Source: Baffinella frigidus
Taxonomy: Eukaryota > Cryptophyceae > Cryptomonadales > Baffinellaceae
Length of the DNA: 14,291 nt
NCBI GenBank assembly: GCA_026770585.1
Contig: MU646490.1
Coordinates: forward strand, 140,834 to 155,124
Reading direction: 5' to 3'
Shown here: positions 9,226 to 14,291 of the stretch, in pieces
Position numbering within the stretch: position 1 is the first letter of the stretch
Layout: each line of letters starts with the position of its first letter
Notes under the pieces: model-generated
Database searches by the model: none
Told to the model about the DNA's origin: nothing
The model's input: the letters and a program-made list of their open reading frames with translations, nothing else
Translations under genes and position numbers: made by a program

Positions 9226-12200
9226 GGAGAGAGAGAGAGAGAGATGCACTGCTTCCGGACGCAGACGCTGACTGGAGGGCGTCGGCTCTCGCAGTTTCTG
9301 GACAGGGTGTGCCAGGGGGTCAAGGGGAGGGCCTCGCCTGACGCCATCGCTGTGTCGCTCATCAAGGCTGTCGAGTTTGACGAGTCTGGGGTGCCTGCCA
9401 GCCCCGCCCCCCGTTGCGTCTCGCCTCCCCTGAGTGCTTGCTTGCCTGGCTGCCCCTCCTTGTGTCTGTCATCTCCTGCTTGCGTGGATCCCAGGCCGCC
9501 ACGCTCTCTCTCCTTCTCTCTCTCTCTCTCCCTCCCTCCCTGCCTGTCTCGCCCTCTCTCGCTGGCTGCCCCGGCTCTTGCCTGTCCAGGCACAGGCTGC
9601 TCTGGCAGTGCAGCCAACGGGCGATGTTGCAGGGCGGGGGGCGTGCCTCCTGTATGCACCTCCTGTCTCTCGCGCGCGAGTGTCGCGTGCTCCTGGGCAG
9701 CCGGGCTTGCCCTGAGAAAGCTGCGAAAGGTGATGCGTCGGAGGCGAGCAGGTGGTGCGACTATTGCGATGCTGCCAGATGGTGCCACTGAGGTTGTGTG
9801 AGAGGTGCGGTGGTGGGTCGGGCGGGGGCAAGCATGTCATGCTCATCTTCGAGACTGATGCGGTGATCTGGTTGGGGTTGAGCAGGTGGTACTGATCAGT
9901 GAGATGATCAAGAAGATGCTGGGAGGCATGGACGTCTCGGTTCTGATGGGTGCCAACCTCGCGGGAGAGGTCGCTGCTGGCTCCTTCTGCGAGACTACGG
10001 TGCCCCCATGTCCCGAAAGAGAGAGAAAGAGAGGAGGGGTGGGGGGCGAGAGAGAGAGAGATAGAGACCCTCGCACCCGACCGTCCCTGCCTGCCAACTG
10101 GCTCCTTCTGCGAGATCACGCCCCCCCCCCCCCACCATGTTTCTGGCCAAATCCGATTTGACCACTCTCTGGCTGTCTACTGGTCAGCGTGCCTGGCAGG
10201 CAGCTTGAGTGCCTGCGATCACGGTCCCCTCCCTCTCGACGCACGCCCCCTCCCGTGCCTGACAACTGGCCAGGGTGCCTGCCTGCCTTCCTAACTGCCT
10301 GCCTTCCTGCCTGCCGGCCGGCAGGCGGAACGGAGTGCTGATTCGGACGGGGGTGGGTAGCTGTACGGGTGGGGTGCGGGAGAGAGGGATGTGTGCGAGA
10401 GAGGGTGAGAGGGTACAGTTGGAGTTTCGGCGGGAAATGAGCGTGGATAAGTTGACTTATGGTCCACACGAGAATGCTAGAGGGCCCTATTTAAAACTGA
10501 TTGCTTTTACAGGTGGGCATTTGTGTAGTAACTTTCGTGAGGTTGGTCGCGTAACTCTGCGAAATTAGCACATTCACGAGGTTGGTTACGTTATCCTGGT
10601 ACAAATATCTACAACCCCACATGTAAATAGGGTCCTCCAGCATTCTCAAGTGGTTTTCCCGGTGGCATGTGGGGTGGCGAGGCAGGTGGGGCGTCTGGAT
10701 GGGGCTGTGTGCGGGAGAGAGAGGTGGGTGAGAGAGAGAGGGTGAGTGGGTCAGTGGGTGAGTGAGGTGGACGGGGTGACCCCATCGAGTTTACCCCTGC
10801 CCATCATTCACACGAGTGTCCCGTTCGACAGGTGGGGTACAGAGTGCGGCGGAACGGATTGCTGGTGCGTGATATCTTCGACGACCCCCTCTTCAGAGTG
10901 GGTATGGTCAACGACGTCGATGGCGTTGAGGTGCCTGCCACCCTCCCTTCGAAGGGATTCAGGGTCTGTAGGGTTAAGAGGAGACGCCAAAACCTTGAAC
11001 TCCAAACCCCAAACCCCAAACCTCGAACCCCAAACCCCACACCCCACACCTCACACCCAAAACCCCAAACCCCAAATCCTCAACCACAAACCACAAATCC
11101 CAAACCCCACACCCCAAACCCCAAATCCCACACCCCAAACCACAAACCCCAAACCGCAAACCGCAAACCCCGGCGTTGAGGTCTCTCCCTGCCACCCTTC
11201 TACCCTGCCCCCGCCCTCCTGCCCTGCCACCTCTCTCCGGCCACCCTCCCGGGTAGGGTAGGGTAGGGTAGGGTAGGGTAGGGTAGGGTAGGGTAGGGTC
11301 GGTAGGGGTTCAGGGCCTGTAGGTTTTAGGGAAGGCGCCAAACCCCTTATCCCTGGACCTTCAACCCCTACACCCCCAAACCCTAAACCCCAAACCCTCA
11401 ACTCTCATCAGGTGTGCGGAGCGCTGAAGAACGTGGTGGCGCTGGGGGCGGGATTCTGCGACGGCATGGGCCTCGGCCAGAACAGTCTCTCTCCCCCCCC
11501 AATGATCCCAACCCACCCTAGTGCGTGTGAGCATGGGCCCCGGCCAGAAGAGTCAGCCCCGCCCCAGCGAGCCGTGAGCGTGAGCCAGCCCCCTGCGCCT
11601 CGGCCAGGACACTGACGAATGGGTGGATCGGCAGGCAAGGCGGCGATGGTGCGGATAGGCCTGATGGAGATGAAGAAGTTCATCCAAGAGCGCTTCCCGG
11701 TGCGTTGTTCGGCCTCTCCCGGATGGCTGGCGTTCAACCAGGGCCCTGGATCGGGGGGTCTGACAGAAGAGAGGCTTGGTCGGGGCCCTGTCGAGAGGCG
11801 TGCAGTGTGCCTGAAAGGAGAGTCTTGGGGCGCGGTGCGCCGGCTTTTGGAAGAGGCTGGGTTGGGCCCCTGCTGAATAGAGGCTGGTTGGGGGCACGTT
11901 GTGCAGGGGGGCTGACACAACCGTGCCTCGGGGCGCGTTGGAGAGGCTTGGTTGGGGCCCTGGAGAGAGGCGTGCAGTGTGTCTGGCTGAAGAAGGGTGC
12001 GGGCGCTTTCGGCAGGGGGTCAAGGACGAGACGTTCTTCGAGTCGTGCGGCGTTGCCGATCTTCTCGTCACGTGACCTCCCGCCCGAGGCCCGTTGCTTG
12101 AGCCATTCATTGATCTTTTTGGTTTGGTTTGTTTTGTGTTGCCGATCTTCTCGTCACGTAACCTCCCACCCTAACCCTAAACCCTAAACCCTAAACCCTA

Positions 12201-12865
12201 CACCCTAAACCATAAACCGTACACCATAAACCATAAACCATAAACCATAAACCGTACACCATAAACCATAAACCATAAACCATAAATGCCCGAGCCCGAA
12301 CACTCCCGCTGCTTGAGCCATTCATTGCTGATTTTGTTTTTTTGTTTCGTGTTGCCGATCTTCTCGTCGCGTGACTCTATCCAGCCCGAGCCCCAACACT
12401 TCCGTTTCTTGAGCCATTCACTGATGCTTTTGGTTTTGTTTTGTTTTGTTTTGTGACTCCCGCCCGAGCCCGAAGACTCCCGTTGCTTGAGCCGTTGATG
12501 CATGTTTTTTTTGTTTTTTTTGGTGTGTTCTGTTTTGTGTTACTGATCGCTGGTTTGTTCATGAGCGGTGTTTCATTGATGCAGCAATGTTTCTGGTGTG
12601 ATGCTTTCCTGAACTTGCCCAAGGACTGACACACGGTTCTGTTGAGACTGGAGTGGCAGGGTGTATCTAGGTGACGAGCAGAGAAAGGCACAGCCCGGTT
12701 GTGGTCTCCGCCTGCCAGCCAGCGCCGAGAAAGGCAAAAGGATGGAGAGAGCGCCCTGTGGTGGGGTGAGCGGGCGCCAAGTGTGTCTCAATTCTCTCCC
12801 CATGCGAGCAGTATGTCACAGTGTTCCCCCCGAGCGAGTGAGAGAGAGAGAGAGAGAGAAAGTGA

Positions 12866-12923
<58 letters not shown>

Positions 12924-14097
12924 ACTCGAAAGAGGGGGGGGCGTGAGGTGACTGGCGGCGCTGGCCCCGGCAGGTGCTACGGCGGGCGAAACCGGCGGTG
13001 TGCCGAGGAGTTTGTGCGATCTGGCGGCACCAAGTCCTGGGAAGATATCGAGGCCGAGCTTCTTAACGGCCAGAAACTTCAGGGTCACTACCCCCCCCTA
13101 TGGTCCCCCCTCAGAGAACCTGGCCCACCACACCCCCTTGATTCAGCGTTGAGGCTTCAGGGTGATTGCCTGCGCGTCCCACCATCCGAGATGTTGCAGG
13201 GTGTGCAGGCAAAGGGGAGTGCTCCCCCCTGAGGGGTTTCACCGGCCGGAAACTTGAGGGTCACTACCCCCCCCTCGCATCCCCCCTCTGGTTCAGTTCC
13301 GAAGGTTGAGGGTGACTGCGCGCCCCCCCACCAGAGATGTTGCAGGGTTTGCAGTGAAAGGGAAGCCCCCCCCCTGAGGGTGTCTTGCAGGATCTCTTGC
13401 AGGGTCAGTTGAATGGAGGGTCTCTTCTCTGCAGCAGGCTGATGCGGCGGGAATGGTGGTGGCAGGTACCTTGACCGCGAAAGAGGTGTACAAGATCTTG
13501 TGAGCACCCCTCCCCGCTCGCCCCTCCTGCCTGCCTGCCCCACGTGCACTCATGGCCCTGATGGCCTTGGTCTACTGGGGAAGCCTCGTGGCCCTGAGGG
13601 TGTCTCCCACATAGCGCGGTTGGTGTTGTTCTGCAGCGGGGAGATGCCACCGCCTCCCGGGCATGCTCAGTGACCAACCCCTCTGCCCTCTCGATGCGAG
13701 AGAGAAACAGTGGGGAGGTGACGGTGACGGACATTGGGCGGTGATGGGTGGCAGGGAGAAGGAGAAGGCGTTGGACGAGTTCCCGCTGTTTGCCTCAATC
13801 CACCAGGTTTCCATAAACCCCAATAAACCCTAAACCCTAAACCCTAAAACCTACACCCTACACCCTACACCCTACACCCTACACCCTACACCCTACACCC
13901 TGCACCCTACACCCTACACCCTACACCCTACACCCTACACCCTACATCCTACACCCTACACCCTAAACCCCAAAGCCTCAACCTTAAAGCCTACACCCTC
14001 AACCATAAACCATAAAACCTAAACCCTAAACCCTAAAACCTGAAACGTGTACCAGGTTGCCTTCGCGGGGGCAGCGCCAGATCTCATCATCGCCAAG
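5461..14097 (+). CDS. GPD1: NAD-type glycerol-3-phosphate dehydrogenase, putative plastid form; 17 exons, 3' end missing
   Basis: This enzyme interconverts dihydroxyacetone phosphate and sn-glycerol 3-phosphate using NAD(H). Exons: 5461-5727, 5803-5874, 6059-6116, 6457-6538, 7253-7304, 8027-8068, 8459-8536, 9295-9390, 9886-9999, 10832-10930, 11412-11484, 11635-11699, 12016-12071, 12974-13083, 13466-13499, 13755-13806 and 14056-14097. Together they give 464 codons with every phase matching. Residues 1-113 are an extension absent from cytosolic enzymes: a hydrophobic signal segment ([10 protein letters not shown]), then a Ser/Arg/Gly-rich transit-like stretch. The family core starts near 125. 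The Rossmann motif is GSGNWA (131-136). HENVKYLPG and FCLPHQ are diagnostic. Catalytic residues known from animal GPD1 are all present: K241 (SLIK), K326/N327 (GALKN), D381, T385, R390 and N391 (GGRNR). The last Gly of GxGxxG is Ala136. Exon 2 could instead end at 5859 (donor GTGGGA). The C-terminus lies beyond the window. Confidence 0.93.
6117..6456 (+). other. Dehydrogenase intron 3 (340 nt)
   Basis: The donor GTAAAG splits a glycine codon of the Rossmann motif after its first base; the acceptor follows GGTCTCGCAG. It contains short GGCTG and GCAGGCAG repeats but no array or exon echo that I could find. Confidence 0.7.
6539..7252 (+). repeat. Dehydrogenase intron 4 with CTCCTCCCC tract
   Basis: The donor is GTGCGC within a split tryptophan codon, and the acceptor follows CCCCCGCAG. 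A (CTCCTCCCC)n pyrimidine tract lies at about 6627-6692. An AT-rich foldback (6826-6943, listed separately) follows. A GAACCAGATCG(A/T)TT direct repeat lies near 7047-7076. Confidence 0.75.
6826..6943. mobile_element. AT-rich foldback element (MITE-like) in intron 4
   Basis: The left arm at 6826-6856 is an imperfect inverted copy of 6913-6943. Both start AGCTCTGCCTG when read towards the centre, and both end in GGCTCG after an ATTTT-rich middle; about 24 of 31 positions match with one indel. The enclosed loop is strongly AT-rich, unlike the surrounding GC-rich intron. No clear target-site duplication was identified. It could be a degenerate MITE or a structured RNA hairpin. Confidence 0.55.
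7340..7629 (+). repeat. Interstitial telomere-like array in intron 5
   Basis: About 290 bp of degenerate heptamers (CCCTAAA, CCCTGAA, CCCGAAA, CCGAAAA) form most of the 5' half of intron 5 (7305-8026). CCCTAAA is the complement of TTTAGGG, the plant/algal telomere repeat. The variants occur in local blocks of one type, as expected when repeats expand by slippage after they mutate. A probable echo of exon 5's end (7705-7721) follows. Confidence 0.93.
7705..7721 (+). repeat. Echo of exon 5 3' end
   Basis: TTGGATGAAGCCTGGTC matches the exon 5 terminus and donor (7292-7307, TTGGATGAACCTGGTC) apart from one inserted base. The GT of the donor is kept. It is short, and alone it would be weak. The same pattern in other introns of the gene supports it. 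Confidence 0.5.
7803..7917 (+). repeat. Compound microsatellite (TGTGTC)n-(CT)n-(GA)n in intron 5
   Basis: A GT/TGTGTC tract (about 7803-7846) runs into a long uninterrupted CT tract (about 7853-7898), followed directly by GAGAGAGAG. The CT and GA parts are complementary and could form a hairpin. Confidence 0.95.
8066..8231 (+). repeat. Donor-proximal tandem repeat in intron 6
   Basis: Intron 6 (8069-8458) begins with about five degenerate units of roughly 30-40 bp, each built as (T)CT(T/G)(G/A)TGCCAAAA followed by a CTCCCTCC-rich stretch. The first unit includes the splice donor itself (CCCG|GTCTCTTGCCAAAAC). Later units have lost the GT. It is consistent with tandem amplification of sequence next to the 5' splice site. 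Confidence 0.7.
8342..8368 (+). repeat. Echo of exon 7 5' end with its acceptor
   Basis: Twenty-seven bases match the real acceptor and start of exon 7 (8453-8479) at about 23 positions: CGCAG|GAGAACAT, then TGGCGAT(A/G)GCG. The AG acceptor is kept. The copy lies 111 bp upstream of the real exon and ends after the first few codons. Confidence 0.75.
8592..8653. repeat. Small inverted repeats in intron 7
   Basis: GCACTAAGTCAATC occurs twice (8592 and 8641) and is partly complementary to the intervening TTGGCTTAGTG and GATTGAC segments, so the patch can fold into nested hairpins. It lies just upstream of the exon 7 echo. Confidence 0.6.
8671..8718 (+). repeat. Echo of exon 7 3' end (pseudo-exon fragment)
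   Basis: This 48-base segment matches the 3' end of exon 7 (8489-8536) at 44 positions and would read [16 protein letters not shown]. The real exon reads [16 protein letters not shown]. The splice donor after CACCAG is lost (CC in place of GT). Similarity continues weakly into the adjoining intron. It is a decayed tandem duplicate, not a functional exon. Confidence 0.9.
8803..8910 (+). repeat. 12-bp minisatellite GTGGTGGCGCGA in intron 7
   Basis: Nine near-perfect units of GTGGTGGCGCG(A/G) run head to tail. The flanking 8935-9060 contains related GTGGTGGC words in a looser arrangement. The long open frames over this area are produced by the repeat. Confidence 0.95.
9196..9244 (+). repeat. 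GA microsatellite in intron 7
   Basis: Near-perfect GA dinucleotides, interrupted by GGGA, lie about 50 bases upstream of the exon 8 acceptor. Confidence 0.95.
9391..9885 (+). repeat. Dehydrogenase intron 8 with CT tract
   Basis: The donor is GTGCCT and the acceptor follows GGTTGAGCAG. It holds a CT/CCCT tract at about 9505-9546 and short GCCTGCC repeats. I found no convincing echo of exon 8. Confidence 0.7.
10014..10070 (+). repeat. GA-rich microsatellite in intron 9
   Basis: Degenerate GA repeats lie just inside the donor of intron 9 (10000-10831), between exon 9 and its echo. Confidence 0.85.
10098..10120 (+). repeat. Echo of exon 9 3' end
   Basis: CTGGCTCCTTCTGCGAGATCACG matches the exon 9 terminus (9977-9999) at 21 of 23 bases, including the coding stretch for GSFCETT. 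The donor GT has become CC, but a later CCATGT aligns with CCATGT just inside the true intron, so the copied unit extended past the splice site. A shorter third copy, CTGCGATCACGGTCCCC, at 10213-10229 still has GT. Confidence 0.8.
10464..10653. mobile_element. MITE-like element with 30-bp terminal inverted repeats in intron 9
   Basis: The left arm 10464-10493 and the reverse complement of 10624-10653 match at 26 of 30 bases, sharing GAGAATGCT and CCCTATTTA. The ~130-bp interior is AT-richer than its surroundings and contains a direct repeat, (C)G(T)GAGGTTGGT(C/T)(G)CGT, near 10536 and 10576. It has no coding capacity. The structure fits a non-autonomous DNA transposon (MITE). A clear target-site duplication was not found. 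Confidence 0.75.
10996..11170 (+). repeat. CCCCAAA telomere-like array in intron 10
   Basis: Degenerate heptamers CCCCAAA, CCCACAC and CCACAAA fill 175 bp between the two duplication units. They are probably derived from CCCTAAA telomere repeats by T-to-C change and local spreading of variants. Confidence 0.85.
11251..11299 (+). repeat. (GGGTA)n array, opposite orientation
   Basis: Nine perfect GGGTA pentamers plus a partial one. It is the only sizeable G-rich-sense telomere-like tract in this gene. The unit is 5 bp rather than 7, is uninterrupted and so likely young, and could form G-quadruplexes in the transcript. Confidence 0.95.
11531..11611 (+). repeat. Two echoes of exon 11 3' end in intron 11
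   Basis: The segment 11531-11553 matches the exon 11 terminus 11464-11486 (GCATGGGCCTCGGCCAGAACAGT) at 21 of 23 bases and keeps the donor GT. A second, shorter copy, GCCTCGGCCAGGACA, lies at 11597-11611. They occupy much of this 150-nt intron (11485-11634), which is close to being a tandem array of exon end plus spacer. Confidence 0.8.
11771..11990 (+). repeat. Tandem repeats in intron 12
   Basis: A GAGGCTTGGT(C/T)GGGGCCCTG...GAGAGGCGTGCAGTGTG unit at 11771 recurs at 11943 with few changes. Shorter related units (GAGGCTGG-GTTGGG) start at 11853 and 11880. Unlike neighbouring introns the unit does not obviously contain exon sequence. Confidence 0.8.
12052..12490 (+). repeat. Exon 13 end/donor tandem units in intron 13
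   Basis: The exon 13 end, splice donor and following bases form an 86-bp unit (12052-12137): GTTGCCGATCTTCTCGTCAC|GTGACCTCCC, then CCCGAG, GTTGCTTGAGCCATTCATTG and a TTTTG-rich tail. Unit 2 starts at 12138 (29 of 30 bases identical; donor now GTAACC). Unit 3 starts at 12351 (24 of 25; donor GTGACT). A fourth, lacking its exon part, starts near 12453. Unit 2 is split by a telomere-like array. Confidence 0.92.
12165..12287 (+). repeat. Telomere-like array inside duplicated unit 2 of intron 13
   Basis: A run of CCCTAAA that decays to CCATAAA and CCGTACA interrupts unit 2 between ACCTCCC and CCCGAGCCCG, sequences that are only a few bases apart in unit 1. It was therefore probably inserted after the duplication. 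Confidence 0.9.
12838..12923 (+). repeat. (GA)n-(GT)n-(GA)n microsatellite in intron 13
   Basis: A perfect compound dinucleotide tract lies about 50 bases before the exon 14 acceptor. An open frame across it encodes only RE repeats and is not a gene. Confidence 0.95.
13243..13275 (+). repeat. Echo of exon 14 3' end; 177-bp duplication in intron 14
   Basis: CGGCCGGAAACTTGAGG|GTCAC... matches the exon 14 terminus and donor (from 13067) at about 30 of 33 bases, with the GT kept. The spacing is about 177 bp. Further intron words recur in the same order (TTGAGG-TTCAGGGTGA, GAGATGTTGCAGGGT at 13188 and again near 13335, CCCCCCTGAGGG). Most of intron 14 (13084-13465) is thus two copies of a unit that starts in the exon. 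Confidence 0.85.
13500..13754 (+). other. Dehydrogenase intron 15 (255 nt)
   Basis: The donor GTGAGC splits a leucine codon; the acceptor follows GGGTGGCAG. A short (C/G)TGGCCCTGA(T/G)G direct repeat lies near 13551 and 13590. No exon echo or telomeric array was seen. Confidence 0.7.
13807..14055 (+). repeat. Intron 16: almost entirely telomere-like repeat
   Basis: Apart from a few bases at each end the 249-nt intron consists of CCCTAAA, CCCTACA and related heptamers (about 13817-14043). ACCAGGTT occurs at both edges (13802-13809 and 14051-14058), so the donor (CAG|GTTTCC) and acceptor (CCAG|GTT) sit in the two copies of an 8-bp direct repeat. The acceptor lacks a normal pyrimidine tract. 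Confidence 0.9.
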
Positions 14098-14260
14098 GTG
14101 CGAACCCGCCGTTACCCGTTCAACCTTAAACCCGAAACCTTGAACCTTAAACCTTGAAGAAGACGATGAGGGCCTCAGTCAGGCACGCCCCTCCCGCCGT
14201 GCCTGACTCCTTGCCCATGTTCCTAGCACCTTTGTGTGATGCTCTCTCTCTATCTCTATC

Positions 14261-14291
<31 letters not shown>
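14098..14291 (+). repeat. Start of intron 17, telomere-like words, terminal C run
   Basis: The donor GTGCGA follows exon 17. ACCTTAAA / ACCTTGAA heptamers lie at about 14121-14157, then CTCTCTAT repeats, then 30 consecutive C residues to the window end. The expected final exon or exons of the dehydrogenase are not present. Confidence 0.8.

Larger units (their letters stand above)
10922..11411 (+). repeat. Intron 10 built as two copies of an exon-end-plus-intron unit
   Basis: Unit 1 runs from the exon 10 end GGCGTTGAG|GT through CCTGCCACCCT, then GATTCAGGGTCTGTAGG (from 10957), GACGCCAAAACC and a CCCCAAA array. Unit 2 repeats the same order from 11172: GGCGTTGAGGT, CCTGCCACCCT (11188), GTTCAGGGCCTGTAGG (from 11308), GGCGCCAAACC and CCCTAAAC words. 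The echo donor GAG|GTCTCT is intact. The whole intron therefore arose by duplication of one unit that began inside exon 10. Confidence 0.8.

Noticed and set aside
8649-9788. 379-codon minus-strand open frame over introns 7 and 8 and exon 8
   Set aside because: Its length comes from the GTGGTGGCGCGA minisatellite and GA/CT tracts without stop codons. The real exon 8 is on the other strand.
11251-11299. (GGGTA)n as a true chromosome end
   Set aside because: It is inside a gene, only ~49 bp long, and exons of the same gene continue on both sides.
13500-13754. Search for an exon 15 echo in intron 15, and likewise exon 8 in intron 8 and exon 12 in intron 12
   Set aside because: No convincing copy was found by eye. 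These introns are counted as negatives for the echo pattern.

Overview
This window looks like nuclear DNA from a eukaryotic alga with a complex red-lineage plastid, such as a cryptophyte, haptophyte or other chromist. The sequence alone does not separate these. Four things point this way. Two intron-rich genes lie on the + strand. One encodes a light-harvesting antenna protein of the Chl a/c (red-lineage LHC/FCP) type whose N-terminus carries an ASAF signal-peptide motif. The other is a eukaryotic NAD-type glycerol-3-phosphate dehydrogenase whose N-terminus looks like a bipartite plastid presequence. The introns carry plant/algal-type telomere repeats (CCCTAAA).

Layout. Positions 1-1688 are non-coding: microsatellites, a 5 x 26-bp minisatellite, and a dispersed repeat with a diverged tandem second half. 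Positions 1689-4295 hold the LHC gene, rebuilt as 6 exons and 227 residues. Positions 4296-5460 are intergenic and hold a second direct copy of the dispersed repeat. From 5461 to the right edge runs a glycerol-3-phosphate dehydrogenase gene. 17 exons are visible (464 codons, with consistent splice phases throughout), and the C-terminal exon or exons lie beyond the window. The last 30 bases are a pure C run and the first ~32 are AGGG repeats, so both edges are low-complexity.

The most interesting signal is in the dehydrogenase introns. At least six or seven of the 16 complete introns contain one or more decayed copies ('echoes') of the last 15-50 nt of the exon just upstream. These often include the 5' splice site and adjoining intron bases. 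This suggests the introns grow by tandem duplications with one breakpoint in the exon. Five of the introns, counting the incomplete last one, also hold interstitial telomere-like arrays, almost always with the C-rich strand as the sense strand. One intron (13807-14055) is almost pure telomere-like repeat, bracketed by an 8-bp direct repeat containing AG|GT, which looks like an intron made from a telomeric insertion. Two foldback (MITE-like) elements sit in other dehydrogenase introns. Splice donors conserve little beyond GT.

Both proteins are inferred to act in the plastid: one in the thylakoid antenna, the other making glycerol-3-phosphate for lipid synthesis or carrying redox equivalents. 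Nothing shows that they are co-regulated. All exon boundaries come from reading frame, splice-site dinucleotides and remembered family motifs. No alignment or transcript was available.
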